Part shown: one piece after another, positions 43,268 to 52,041 of the stretch | Numbering within the stretch: position 1 is the first letter of the stretch | Layout: each line of letters begins with the position of its first letter | Source: Atopobiaceae bacterium | GTDB taxonomy: Bacteria; Actinomycetota; Coriobacteriia; Coriobacteriales; Atopobiaceae | Direction of reading: 5' to 3' | Assembly: GCA_017510785.1 (NCBI GenBank) | Contig: JAFWMH010000036.1 | Span: 53,868-117,867, forward strand | DNA length: 64,000 bases | Made by a program: the position numbers and the translations under genes | The notes under the pieces: generated by a model | What the model saw: only the letters and a program-made list of their open reading frames with translations | What the model was told of the DNA's origin: nothing | Database searches by the model: none

Positions 43268-44086
43268 CTAGACGTTCCATCCCGCGCTGGCGTCGCTATT
43301 GAACATGTTGGAGTAGTACAGAATCTTGACGGGTTCACCCTCAAAGTAAATGTTGCCCGTTACAGTGCCACCAGCTTGCAGTTTACCTGACTGAAGTTCA
43401 TCTACACCGTCTGTTACAAACGTTGTGCTAGATTCCACACCATTGGCATCAAGCGACTTCCAATCGAAGGGGTTAAACGACTCGTTGGAATCGCCGTTGT
43501 TCGTGTACGTAACGCTCACACATACAGTAGGCGAATCGTCGTAGCGCGTGGGGCCGGGTTGCACCGAGTTAACTACCACGCTCAGACCGCTCTTCATTTC
43601 GACGGCCTGGCCCTGTTCCATGTTGGAGTAGTCAACCTCTTCCTCTTTTTTCTCTTCGGCCTTCTCGTCTTGCTTTTCGTCCTGTTTCTCGTCCTTCTTT
43701 TCATCCTGCTTGGCTTCGGCTGCATCGGACTTCTCGGCCTCGTCCTTCGCGGAGTCGCTGGACGAAGACTTCGACGCTGCCACAGGCTCGTCCTTAAGGC
43801 TCTCGCTTGCAGCATCAATCGCGGCCGAGTACATGCTTTGCGTTGCCAGTACCACCACGATGGACACCACGGCCAAAACGACACCCGCAATCGACATTCC
43901 CTTAGCGGTATGCTTGCCTCGCATTGCGCCAATGAGAGCGACCACGGAGAGCACGCCGCCAATCAGCGCCAAGATGAAAGAAAGATTGTTAATAATGGGC
44001 AGGAACGATCCCAAAATTGCGAGGATACCCAGTACCAAACCGGCAATCGCCAGCCCTGAGCTTGTTTTCACTTGTGTTTCTGCCAT
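43268..44086 (-). CDS. Membrane protein with DUF4190-like and DUF4352-like domains
   Basis: 272 residues. The start at 44086 is behind GAAAGGGG. The N-terminal part has two or three hydrophobic segments (GLAIAGLVLGILAILGSFLP; ILALIGGVLSVVALIGAMRG; GMSIAGVVLAVVSIVVVLAT) as in DUF4190. A long Lys/Glu/Asp/Gln linker (about 95-155; KDEKQDEKQDEKAEEKKEEE) leads to a DUF4352-like beta-domain (VVVNSVQPGPTRYDDSPTVC, ending SDASAGWNV) outside the cell. Function unknown; possibly a sensor or telokin-like adhesion domain. Confidence 0.78.
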   Translation of the reverse strand: MAETQVKTSSGLAIAGLVLGILAILGSFLPIINNLSFILALIGGVLSVVALIGAMRGKHTAKGMSIAGVVLAVVSIVVVLATQSMYSAAIDAASESLKDEPVAASKSSSSDSAKDEAEKSDAAEAKQDEKKDEKQDEKQDEKAEEKKEEEVDYSNMEQGQAVEMKSGLSVVVNSVQPGPTRYDDSPTVCVSVTYTNNGDSNESFNPFDWKSLDANGVESSTTFVTDGVDELQSGKLQAGGTVTGNIYFEGEPVKILYYSNMFNSDASAGWNV

Positions 44087-44252
44087 GGGAACCCCTTTCG
44101 TCAAAATATACGTAGCATGATGATTGACGAATTGTGCCTCTATTGCATTAGCCACCAGCTAATGTTTGTGCACTATCGCTCGAAGGCGAAGGCGCAACGA
44201 CCGGCTTCCGTACGACCGGCGCCTCATTCTGCAAGAGCCGGCCCGCGCGAAC

Positions 44253-44377
44253 CCTACAAAGCTCGCCGAGGGAGCCGTCTTTCGCGTTTTCGCGAGCTTT
44301 GTCGGATTCGGGGTGCGTCCAATCCTACAAACCTCGCGGATCCGCCCTTTTCGCCTGCCTTCGCGAGGTTTGTAGGG
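44253..44377. repeat. Two palindromic repeats, family C (CCTACAAA..TTTGTAGG)
   Basis: CCTACAAAGCTCG...CGAGCTTTGTCGG (44253-44305) and CCTACAAACCTCGCG...CGCGAGGTTTGTAGG (44324-44377) are separate stem-loops with similar ends and different loops. Confidence 0.75.
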
Positions 44378-44418
44378 CCACCCACCCCCTCGCATCCCCG
44401 CACCAACACATCGCCGCG

Positions 44419-44440
44419 TGCGTTCGCTATAATGAACGCA
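44419..44440 (+). promoter_or_regulatory. -10 box inside a 7-bp inverted repeat (operator) before the HTH gene
   Basis: TGCGTTC-GCTATAAT-GAACGCA: a perfect 7-bp inverted repeat encloses TATAAT (44428-44433), 32 bp before the ATG at 44465. Confidence 0.7.
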
Positions 44441-44464
44441 CAATTTCCGCGACGGAGGCGAACC

Positions 44465-44887
44465 ATGAGCGAACCACTTACCGAAGAGCTGCTCGACGAG
44501 CTGCGAAGCTCGCCAAGCGCTACCGCATACCTCGAATCCCACGAAACTTCAACGCGTACGCTTGCCACATATCTGTGCGAGCTTCTCGATGCGCACGGCC
44601 TGAAGCGCAAGGACGTGGTACGCGAGGCGGGTATCGATACGACGTATGGGTATCAGTTGTTCACCGGCGCCCGCAAGAACCCCTCGCGCGACAAGACCCT
44701 CGCCCTCGCATTCGCCCTCGGCTGTTCCCTGCGCGAGACGGACCGACTCCTGCAGGCTGCGGGCGCATCGCGGCTGTACGTTAAGGAGCGGCGCGACGCC
44801 ATCATCGTGTTCTGCTTGGATCACCATACCCCTCTGGCAAAAGTCAACGAAACACTCTATCGTATGGGAGAGAACACCCTCGGATAA
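44465..44887 (+). CDS. XRE-type DNA-binding protein of a kinase pair
   Basis: 140 residues. The central region (about 28-100: STRTLATYLCELLDAHGLKR, DVVREAGIDTTYGYQLFTGA, TLALAFALGCSLRETDRLL) is a helix-turn-helix; the end (VFCLDHHTPLAKVNETLYRM) is helical. GGAGGCGAACC precedes the ATG. It is followed 16 bases later by a Ser/Thr kinase. This pair is widespread in Coriobacteriia; the regulator is plausibly phosphorylated by the kinase and may bind the inverted repeat in its own promoter. Confidence 0.75.
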   Translation: MSEPLTEELLDELRSSPSATAYLESHETSTRTLATYLCELLDAHGLKRKDVVREAGIDTTYGYQLFTGARKNPSRDKTLALAFALGCSLRETDRLLQAAGASRLYVKERRDAIIVFCLDHHTPLAKVNETLYRMGENTLG

Positions 44888-44903
44888 AGCAGGTGAATCA
44901 CCC

Positions 44904-46499
44904 GTGAGCGATGAGTTCTCATCCCAACTCGAACAGTGGCTTAATTCAACTGCCGATCGCTACGATGTGGCACAAACGATCAAGGAAAGCCCCGCCGAAA
45001 AGACGCAGGTGGTATATCGCCGCAACGACAAGGGAGAACGCATAGGTCCTTTCGTACGCAAGGTTTTTGCGGGGGGCGAGCATCGCGGACTGGCATACGA
45101 GCGCATACTCCGAGCACAAACGTCAGGTCATCGACTGACGCATCAGCCCTTCGTCTACGAGTGCGAGCGTACGGGCAACACGCTCGAAGTGGTCATGGAG
45201 TACATACACGGCAACACGCTGTTCGATGCAGTAGATAAGTTCATGCCGGCAGCACAGGAAGCGCCAGGAACCACGCGCAACGAAACGTCGTTTGACGCAG
45301 TAGATAAGTTCGCGGCGAAGGCACCGGAAGCGCCAGGAACCACGAGCAACGAAACGTTGTTCCGCAGTGTAGCCATCCCCTTGTGCGAGGCCGTTTCCGA
45401 GCTGCACGAGACCTTCGAGAGCCCCATCATTCATCGCGACATAAAGCCTTCAAATGTTATGCTCGCCAACGGCCAGGTGTTTCTTATTGACTTGGGCATT
45501 GCGCGAACTTGGCGTAAGGACGCCCCACGCGACACCGTGCGCTACGGCACGCCTGGATACGCGCCGCCCGAGCAATTCGGATACGGTCAAACCAGCGTGC
45601 GCAGTGACGTGTACGCGCTCGGCATGACCTTGGCCTTTTGTCTGCTCGGAGAGGACCCCACCAGCGAGCTGCGAGAATCCGGCTTCGCCGATCCACGCAT
45701 TCCCGCGACGCTACGACCGGCACTCGCTCGTGCAACGCAGTTCGACCCGAATGCGCGTTACGCCTCCGCTCGTGAGCTTGCCTCCGATGTGCTGCTCGCG
45801 CTGCAACAAACCGCGTCCGCGCCAAACTCCTCGCACGCCGGCAGTCCTGCAAACGCCTTCGCAAGCAACATCGCAGATAATCCCATGCGTGGCGCCGGGA
45901 GCGGCTTCGCAAGCGGCACGGCAAACAACCCCGCGCATGGCGCCGGGAGCAGCTTCGCGGGCGGCACGGCAAACAACCCCATGCGCGGTGCGGGGAGCAG
46001 CTTCGCAAACGGCACGGCAAACAACCCCACACGCGGACACGAGGGCGGCTTCTCGGGCGGCCTCACGACCAGCTCGGAAGACCGCCCCGTAGACGGACTC
46101 TCGACCAGAACGGCCGACGACCCCACGACCAGCTCCCCGCCAGCCAACAAACCCCTGCGTTTTGAGCTGCTCGGCAAGATTTGGAACACGGCCCTCGGCG
46201 CCGTGTGGTTTTTGCTCTTCGTCGTTACCATCTACGTAATTGTGAGCCCGGGCGACGGCACCGGCATTGCCGCCTATCCCCCATGGTTCCGCCTGTTCGC
46301 CTACCTCTTCATGTGGCTCGTGCCACTCTCTAGTGTGTTTTATCTCGCCCTCGACAAGCGCCGCCTTCGCGAGCATCCGTTGTTCGCGGGACGCACGACC
46401 CTTCAGGAGTTCCTCGTGCTGTTCTTCGTTTCTATTATCTCCGTTGTTGGCACCGCAATCATTTACGGAAGGATCGTCATGCCGGCCATAGGGGGCTAA
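44904..46499 (+). CDS. Membrane serine/threonine protein kinase with repeat-expanded insert and linker
   Basis: 531 residues. Kinase features: lysine in GPFVRKVFAG, hinge VVMEYIHGN, catalytic IIHRDIKPSNVM, FLIDLGIART (DFG as DLG) and YAPPEQFG with the SDVYALGMTLAF segment. The glycine loop is hard to see. Inside the C-lobe, SFDAVDKFMPAAQEAPGTTR and FDAVDKFAAKAPEAPGTTS are a tandem insert. A linker with 16-residue repeats (GAGSGFASGTANNPxxG, about 320-375) leads to two or three membrane spans at the end. GTG at 44904 chosen with AGGTG upstream. Confidence 0.82.
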   Translation: MSDEFSSQLEQWLNSTADRYDVAQTIKESPAEKTQVVYRRNDKGERIGPFVRKVFAGGEHRGLAYERILRAQTSGHRLTHQPFVYECERTGNTLEVVMEYIHGNTLFDAVDKFMPAAQEAPGTTRNETSFDAVDKFAAKAPEAPGTTSNETLFRSVAIPLCEAVSELHETFESPIIHRDIKPSNVMLANGQVFLIDLGIARTWRKDAPRDTVRYGTPGYAPPEQFGYGQTSVRSDVYALGMTLAFCLLGEDPTSELRESGFADPRIPATLRPALARATQFDPNARYASARELASDVLLALQQTASAPNSSHAGSPANAFASNIADNPMRGAGSGFASGTANNPAHGAGSSFAGGTANNPMRGAGSSFANGTANNPTRGHEGGFSGGLTTSSEDRPVDGLSTRTADDPTTSSPPANKPLRFELLGKIWNTALGAVWFLLFVVTIYVIVSPGDGTGIAAYPPWFRLFAYLFMWLVPLSSVFYLALDKRRLREHPLFAGRTTLQEFLVLFFVSIISVVGTAIIYGRIVMPAIGG

Positions 46500-46806
46500 G
46501 GAAGCGCCGAAGTATTACTGCACCCGGCGGTCGACCCCGCATGGCGCATCCGGCGGTTGGCGTCGGTCGCCGTACGCCCAGCACGACCCCCTTCTCCGCA
46601 GGCGCCTGCGCTCGCGCGTACCTCGCCGAACGTGCACGGTAATTCTTCGGCACTTTCTAGGCAACAGCACAAAAAAGAGTTCGGATGAGCTCGCAACTCA
46701 ACTCAATAGCGCAAAACATCTCCCAGCGAGTTTGTCTCGCCACGCACTTCGCCAGCCACAACATTGCCTGTTATACTGATTCGCACGAACCGACCAAGGA
46801 GGAAAC
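46500..46806. other. Gap upstream of icd with weak promoter
   Basis: TATACT at 46772-46777 is the best -10 (35 bp before the icd ATG; -35 TTCGCC is poor). The first 170 bp contain no gene. Confidence 0.45.
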
Positions 46807-48006
46807 ATGAGCAAAATCCGCATGACCACCCCGCTTGTGGAGATGGACGGCGACGAAATGACCCGCATTCTGTGGCAAATGATAAAAGACCAACTCATTT
46901 GCCCATTCGTTGACCTCAAAACCGAGTACTTTGACCTCGGCCTCAAGGAGCGCGACCGCACGCGCGACCAGGTAACGGTAGACGCTGCCGAGGCCACCAA
47001 GCGTTTGGGCGTGGCCGTGAAGTGCGCCACCATTACGCCGAACGCCGCTCGCATGGAAGAGTACGATCTGCACGAGATGTGGAAGAGCCCCAACGGCACG
47101 ATTCGTGCCCTGCTCGACGGCACCGTTTTCCGGGCGCCCATCGTGGTCGCTGGCATCGATCCGTACGTAAGGACTTGGAAGAAGCCCATCACCATTGCGC
47201 GCCACGCATACGGCGACGTGTACAAAAACTGCGAACTGCAAATTCCCGGCCCCGGCAAGGTAGAACTCGTGTACACCCCCGCCGATGGAGGCGAGGAGGT
47301 GCGCGCCACGGTTCAGGAATTCGACCAACCGGGCATCGCGCAGGGCATTCACAATCTCGACGCTTCCATCGCAAGCTTTGCGCGCGCGAGCTTCGAGTAC
47401 GCGCTCTCCACGAACCAGGACATTTGGTTTGCCGCAAAGGACACCATTTCCAAGACGTACGACCATCGCTTTAAGGACATTTTCGCCGAGGTATTCGAAG
47501 CCGAGTACAAGGCACGCTTCGAAGAGGCGGGCATCGAGTACTTCTACACGCTCATCGACGATGCCGTGGCGCGCGTCATCCGCAGCGAAGGCGGCTTCAT
47601 TTGGGCATGCAAGAACTACGACGGCGACGTAATGAGCGACATGCTTTCCACGGCGTTTGGCTCGCTCGCCATGATGACGTCGGTGCTCGTTTCGCCCCAC
47701 GGCTACTTCGAGTACGAGGCCGCCCACGGTACGGTACAGCGCCACTACTACAAGTATCTTGCCGGCGAGACGACCAGCACCAATCCCGTGGCAACGATTT
47801 TTGCCTGGACGGGCGCCCTCACGAAGCGTGGAGAGCTCGACGACCTGCCCGAACTCGTTGAGTTTGCCCACCGCCTCGAGAAGGCCACCATCGACACCAT
47901 CGAGTCGGGTGTGATGACGGGTGACCTCGCGGCCATCACGAGCCTGCCCAACCCCAAGCGTGCCACCACCGAGGAGTTTATCGCCGCCATCGCGGCGCGC
48001 ATGTAG
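46807..48006 (+). CDS. icd: Isocitrate dehydrogenase (NADP), homodimeric type
   Basis: 399 residues. It oxidises isocitrate to 2-oxoglutarate. The eukaryotic-like type II family is recognised by [31 protein letters not shown] segments, substrate-binding [20 protein letters not shown], Mg-site DDAVARVI and [20 protein letters not shown], and [18 protein letters not shown] before the ATG. It stands alone. Confidence 0.95.
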   Translation: MSKIRMTTPLVEMDGDEMTRILWQMIKDQLICPFVDLKTEYFDLGLKERDRTRDQVTVDAAEATKRLGVAVKCATITPNAARMEEYDLHEMWKSPNGTIRALLDGTVFRAPIVVAGIDPYVRTWKKPITIARHAYGDVYKNCELQIPGPGKVELVYTPADGGEEVRATVQEFDQPGIAQGIHNLDASIASFARASFEYALSTNQDIWFAAKDTISKTYDHRFKDIFAEVFEAEYKARFEEAGIEYFYTLIDDAVARVIRSEGGFIWACKNYDGDVMSDMLSTAFGSLAMMTSVLVSPHGYFEYEAAHGTVQRHYYKYLAGETTSTNPVATIFAWTGALTKRGELDDLPELVEFAHRLEKATIDTIESGVMTGDLAAITSLPNPKRATTEEFIAAIAARM

Positions 48007-48036
48007 CTACGACTGGCTGCGGCGCGCATCACGGAA

Positions 48037-48104
48037 GCCCTTCGCGTGGGGCCGCCCTTCGCACGGGGCAGCCCACCGCGTGAGGTCGCCCATCGCGTGG
48101 GGCC
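48037..48104. repeat. 17-bp tandem repeat behind icd
   Basis: GCCCTTCGCGTGGGGCC-like units start at 48037, 48054, 48071 and 48088. Confidence 0.75.
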
Positions 48105-48224
48105 ATCTTTTTCCACGATGCACGCACGCAGACAAAAGCACACGACGCGTCGGTCCACAGCGGGCCGGCGCGCCATCTTTTTGCAAGCATTCTCTTAATC
48201 GCGACGCATTCCTCGGCTACGACC

Positions 48225-49502
48225 TTATCGCGCACTGCGAAGCTGACACGTAAACACGGCGTTGCCGCCCCTCCACTGCGCGCGAATGCTGCCGCGGTAA
48301 CGTTTGCAAATACTTTCGGCCACCGAGAGGCCAATGCCGTATCCGCCCTCGTCGCTGTGCGCCTCATCGTCGCGATAAAAGCGCTCGAAGAACCGCCCGA
48401 ACTGCGCACTTCTCCCCTCGGCAAAGGTGTTCGAGAACACCAGCGTCACGCGACCCTTGCGCGGCGACGACACCTCCACCAAAACGGTTCCGCCCTCGTC
48501 ACAATACTTTATGGCGTTATCGACGAGCAGCGTGCACAGCTGTTGAATCGCGCTGGCGTCAGCCACCATGCTCACGTCTTTATCTGGGGAATACACCAGC
48601 TCCTTGTGCTCCTGCCGAGCCAGCGCCCGAAACGGGTCAACGGAATCGCCCACCACGCGGCACACGTCGATTTCGCCCATCTCAGTGCTATTCTCGCGCT
48701 CCTCCGACCGCGCGATCATCACAAGGTTTTGCACCAACCCATCCATGCGGTCCACTTGGCCCATCGTGGACTGCGTCCACTCGCTCTCCCCTTGCAGCAT
48801 CTCGATTACCTCGGTGTTGGCGCGGATCACGGCCAGCGGCGTTTTTAGCTCGTGGCTCGCGTTGGTAATGAATTGCTTTTGCTTGCGCGCGTTCTCGATT
48901 TCGGGCCGCACGGCTCTGCCCGAGAGCAACACGACGAGCACGAACGTACCTACAAGGCCAACAATACAAATAAGTGTGGTATACCTCACCACCTCGCGGT
49001 TTACTTGCATCTGAAAAGAGCAGTCCAAAAACGCCACGATTCTCGTGCCATCGGGCTGAGTCTTAACCATATAAAAATAGCTATCTTTCATGCCGAGGTT
49101 GAGCACAGTAACGGTAAGGCTCTGCTTATACGACACAATGGCCTCACGCGCAAACTCCACGGCCTGCTGTTCGCTCACAGAGGCGATGTGGGTAACGTCC
49201 ACCTTAGTGGGTTTATCTTCTTTATTGATAATTACCGAGAAATATCGTGCGCCATAAATGAACTCCGGCGTAAGGCCTTCATAGTGGTCGGTTGCGCCCA
49301 AGCGATCCTCGGGACCCGATGGCTCGGGAAACGTCCCGTCATTCTCCACTATGAGTTCGAGCGCATGACCCGCCTGCATGCGAAGCGTCCACTGGCTAGA
49401 AAGCGCCGTCATGCCACCGGTAAAGAGAATAACGAGAAAAAACGAAATGGTGGCGAGCAGGATGAACTTCCTGCGCAGGGCATCGATGGCAGCTGAGTTC
49501 AT
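48225..49502 (-). CDS. Sensor histidine kinase
   Basis: 425 residues. Two membrane segments (FILLATISFFLVILFTGGMT, about 13-32, and TTLICIVGLVGTFVLVVLLS, about 175-195) enclose an extracytoplasmic domain with a PepSY-like VSEQQAVEFAREAIVSYKQS stretch. The cytoplasmic part has the H-box FITNASHELKTPLAVIRANT, N-box LLVDNAIKYC, F-box FFERFYRDDEAHS and G-box GYGIGLSVAESIC. It is co-transcribed with the regulator: its ATG overlaps the regulator stop (ATGA). The signal is unknown. Confidence 0.92.
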   Translation of the reverse strand: MNSAAIDALRRKFILLATISFFLVILFTGGMTALSSQWTLRMQAGHALELIVENDGTFPEPSGPEDRLGATDHYEGLTPEFIYGARYFSVIINKEDKPTKVDVTHIASVSEQQAVEFAREAIVSYKQSLTVTVLNLGMKDSYFYMVKTQPDGTRIVAFLDCSFQMQVNREVVRYTTLICIVGLVGTFVLVVLLSGRAVRPEIENARKQKQFITNASHELKTPLAVIRANTEVIEMLQGESEWTQSTMGQVDRMDGLVQNLVMIARSEERENSTEMGEIDVCRVVGDSVDPFRALARQEHKELVYSPDKDVSMVADASAIQQLCTLLVDNAIKYCDEGGTVLVEVSSPRKGRVTLVFSNTFAEGRSAQFGRFFERFYRDDEAHSDEGGYGIGLSVAESICKRYRGSIRAQWRGGNAVFTCQLRSAR

Positions 49503-50452
49503 GCGTTTCGCCCATCTTTGAGCGCGTCGTTAACCATGGTTGCAATGCGTCCGATTCCCAACAAAACATCTTTGGCCTCGCGCACAGGCTCGCGGCCAGG
49601 CGCGTCCACGCGGGATTTGCTCGCGCCGCCACCGACGCGTTCGTGCGACGTAGTGCCTTTGGCCTCGCGACCAAGCGCGTCCATGCGAAGCTTGCTCGCA
49701 CTGCCAATTCGCTCGTACGCCGCGGCGCTTTTGGCCTCGCGACCAGCCGCGTCAGCATCGCCATGTCCCTCGCTTGCTTGCTCTGCATCCACAAGCCGGA
49801 AGCCGTCATCGGTGGACTCCACTACCACGCGCGACCCCACCCACTTGAGCTTGGCGCGCACGTATGACATGTAGAGCTCGACGGTGTCTTTATCGACCCC
49901 GGGCTCGGCGCGCCATACGTGCTCCAGCAGATAATCCCAGGCAAGGGGGCGCTCGACGTTCAACACCAGCGTTTGCATGAGTTCGAACTCTTTTACGGAT
50001 AGACGTATGGAGTTGCCCGCCGTCAACTCGAACGTATCGGCGTTGAGCGAAACATCACCAAACGTCAAGCGCTCAATGCTGTATTCTTCGCGGCGTCGCG
50101 TCATGGAGCGAACCCGAGCAAGAAGCTCCTTCATCGCGAACGGCTTGGTAAGATAGTCGTCGGCCCCCGCATCGAGACCAACCACGCGGTCGTCCACCTC
50201 GGCCTTTGCCGTGAGCAAAAGCACAGGGGTATACACCCCGGACGCGCGCATTTCGCGCAACACTTCGAGGCCGCTCTTCTTGGGCATCATGATGTCGAGA
50301 ATCACACCGTCGAGCGCCTCGGTGCGAATGCGCCCGAGGGCCTCCTCGCCATCGAAAACCTGCAGGACCTCATAGCCTTCGTGCTCGAGCACCATGGTGA
50401 GCGCTCGGTTGAGGTCGCGCGTGTCCTCGGCAAGCAGCAGTCGTAAGCCCAT
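49499..50452 (-). CDS. OmpR/PhoB-type response regulator with repetitive tail
   Basis: 317 residues. The receiver (about 1-120) has the acidic pocket AED and the phospho-acceptor D53 in VILDIMMPKKSG, with T/K in LLLTAKAE and YLTKPFAMKELL. The winged-helix domain (about 130-225) has the VELYMSYVRAKL recognition helix. Residues about 230-317 are extra: GREAKSAAAYERIGSASKLR repeated as GREAKGTTSHERVGGGASKSR and GREPVREAKDV. OmpR proteins normally stop near 230. Start at 50452 (GGGGGAG upstream); the GTG at 50461 is possible. Confidence 0.92.
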   Translation of the reverse strand: MGLRLLLAEDTRDLNRALTMVLEHEGYEVLQVFDGEEALGRIRTEALDGVILDIMMPKKSGLEVLREMRASGVYTPVLLLTAKAEVDDRVVGLDAGADDYLTKPFAMKELLARVRSMTRRREEYSIERLTFGDVSLNADTFELTAGNSIRLSVKEFELMQTLVLNVERPLAWDYLLEHVWRAEPGVDKDTVELYMSYVRAKLKWVGSRVVVESTDDGFRLVDAEQASEGHGDADAAGREAKSAAAYERIGSASKLRMDALGREAKGTTSHERVGGGASKSRVDAPGREPVREAKDVLLGIGRIATMVNDALKDGRNA

Positions 50453-50514
50453 GTGAATCACTCCCCCGCGGTTGTGCCGTGCGCGTACCTAGCCTGTAGT
50501 CGTAAGCCCATGTG

Positions 50515-51105
50515 TCACTCTCCCATAATCGCGTCGCGAATGGTTTGCATGGAAACGTCCGTCGAGGCGAGTTCGTCCGCGCAACGCTTAAGCTCGTTAA
50601 CGATGAGACGCTGGTTACCCACGAATTCCTTTTTATACTTTAAATGATGCTCCAGCGCCGCCCAGGTATCCATCGAAATGGTCCGCAGCTGGATTTCGGC
50701 ATGGTAGCCCTCCTTCGAGCGCAAAATCATGTGATAACTGCGGTACCCGTTGGGCTTGGCATGACGAATGTAGTCGCGCTCTTCCAGAACCTCGACCTCT
50801 GGGTCCTCCGCTATCCAGTCGCGCATCGCATACACGTCGCTCAAAAACCCACAAACGATGCGAATTCCAATCGCGTCATGCAGCTCGTTGAGCGCGGCCT
50901 CGGTTGTTTCGGGGAGGCCCCTGCGACGAAGCTTCTCGCGCATGCTGGCATCCGATTTGATGCGCGTGAGTATGTGCTCGACAGGATCCATGTTGCGCTG
51001 ACGCGTAAGTTCCTCCCGCAAATGCTCGATTCTTGTTACGAGTCGATCGAGCACGCGCTCCATCTCCGGACGATGCGCTCCATAAATGTCATCAAGATCG
51101 GCCAT
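50515..51105 (-). CDS. Small alarmone synthetase (GTP pyrophosphokinase)
   Basis: 196 residues, a single RelA/SpoT synthetase domain without hydrolase or regulatory parts, so it makes (p)ppGpp from ATP and GDP/GTP. Signatures are DPVEHILTRIKSDASMREKL, DAIGIRIVCGFLSDVYAM, PNGYRSYHMILRSKEGYHAEIQLR and EHHLKYKK. The ATG at 51105 sits behind GAGGAGGACTGC; upstream frames to 51243 lack a ribosome site. Confidence 0.9.
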   Translation of the reverse strand: MADLDDIYGAHRPEMERVLDRLVTRIEHLREELTRQRNMDPVEHILTRIKSDASMREKLRRRGLPETTEAALNELHDAIGIRIVCGFLSDVYAMRDWIAEDPEVEVLEERDYIRHAKPNGYRSYHMILRSKEGYHAEIQLRTISMDTWAALEHHLKYKKEFVGNQRLIVNELKRCADELASTDVSMQTIRDAIMGE

Positions 51106-51313
51106 GCAGTCCTCCTCGCAGTTGTAACGAAGGCAGCCATAGTAGGTTGTACCCGCATGCGTATACAGGTAACCAGCAGTTATTATCCGTTCACGGGACA
51201 AAAGCAACCGTTCGCCATAAGTTGACCACATTTTCGTGGTCATTTGAGCACGGTGCGGTTATATTAAAGTCATCAAAAGCACCGCACGAGAGGCGGACGA
51301 TTCAGGAGGTGAT

Positions 51314-51389
51314 GCCAGTGAACAGTGAAACGATACATCAGGTGTCCCGCGGCTGGCATCGCGAGTCCCGTCTTCGGTTTGAGGCCTAG
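51314..51389 (+). CDS. Possible leader peptide in the structured RNA
   Basis: ATG-CCA-GTG... encodes MPVNSETIHQVSRGWHRESR then LRFEA (25 residues) with GGAGGTG eight bases upstream. It has no family match and could be chance, but the ribosome site is good and it sits at the 5' end of the structured stretch. Confidence 0.35.
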
Positions 51390-51603
51390 AGAAGCGGCCA
51401 TCGTAGGCGATACAAGCATCGCAAAGTCAGTTTGAAGTCGACATTCGGAAGAACCGATGCAACCGCGCAGGAGCCCCGACGCTTGGTAGGCGTCACGCAG
51501 GCTAGTACATCACATTGCTTCAACCACGTTATCCCAGCTGTGGAGGTGGGTCCAGTGGGCTCACATGAGGCGCCGCACGAGGCGGCAGAGGTTTGAGGTT
51601 TCA

Positions 51604-51633
51604 GCGGGCGGCCTTCGGGTCGCCCGCTTTTTC
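51604..51633 (+). terminator. Terminator before tRNA-Glu
   Basis: GCGGGCGGCCTTCGGGTCGCCCGCTTTTT is a perfect 7-bp GC stem with a U-run. Beyond it the tRNA promoter begins. Confidence 0.85.
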
Positions 51634-51700
51634 GCCGTTTTGTGCGAACGAGTTGCCCAAGTTTTTTCCAAAAACCATAGCCATCTTACGAAACTCGTGC

Positions 51701-51706
51701 TATAAT
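51701..51706 (+). promoter_or_regulatory. -10 box of tRNA-Glu
   Basis: Perfect TATAAT 15 bp before the tRNA; a plausible weak -35 is TAGCCA at 51678. Confidence 0.55.
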
Positions 51707-51720
51707 GCGAAATCTAGCAA

Positions 51721-51795
51721 GTCCCCATCGTCTATCGGCTAGGACGGCACCCTTTCAAGGTGCAGAGGCGGGTTCGACTCCCGCTGGGGGCACCA
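51721..51795 (+). tRNA. tRNA-Glu (TTC)
   Basis: GTCCCCATCGTCTATCGG...CTTTCAA...GGTTCGACTCCCGCTGGGGGCACCA folds as a cloverleaf with encoded CCA. Anticodon loop CTTTCAA gives TTC. Confidence 0.97.
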
Positions 51796-51804
51796 CGTTA
51801 ATCT

Positions 51805-51831
51805 AGCTCCCCCATAACAGGGAGCTTTTTT
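51805..51831 (+). terminator. Terminator of tRNA-Glu
   Basis: AGCTCCC-ccataaca-GGGAGCT followed by six T. Confidence 0.85.
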
Positions 51832-51940
51832 GTTGGGTCAGCCGCACTGGAGTCGAACCCGCGAGGGCGCGACAAGCTCTCTGGCTTGTCGCGGCGTAAG
51901 GAGCGAAGCGACGAACCCTATGAGCCTTACCGAAGGCAAG

Positions 51941-51967
51941 GTGGCGACTCCCGCTGAGGGCACCACG
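51941..51967 (+). repeat. tRNA-Glu 3'-end fragment
   Basis: GTGGCGACTCCCGCTGAGGGCACCACG matches the T-arm/acceptor end of tRNA-Glu (51771-51797) at 24 of 27 positions. An inverted T-arm piece GGAGTCGAACCCGC is at 51849-51862. It may be the scar of an integration or a tRNA duplication. Confidence 0.7.
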
Positions 51968-51976
51968 CAAGATTCG

Positions 51977-52001
51977 CGCCACCCTTGCGGTGGCGTTTTT
52001 T
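51977..52001 (+). terminator. Terminator-like hairpin after the tRNA-Glu fragment
   Basis: CGCCACC-cttgc-GGTGGCG followed by six T. Confidence 0.8.
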
Positions 52002-52041
52002 GTCGAGTCATCTCAACGCTCGGCGATTACAGCTCAGTGGG

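Larger units (their letters stand above)
51275..51633 (+). ncRNA. Putative structured RNA with intrinsic terminator
   Basis: A string of stem-loops lies between two gene units: GCGATacaagcATCGC, CATTCGG-aagaa-CCGATG, GACGC-ttggtag-GCGTC, CCAC...GTGG and others, ending in GCGGGCG-gccttcgggt-CGCCCGC-TTTTT. No protein frame explains them. A 25-codon ORF lies near the 5' end. The RNA class is not recognised, and the 5' end is a guess. Confidence 0.45.
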
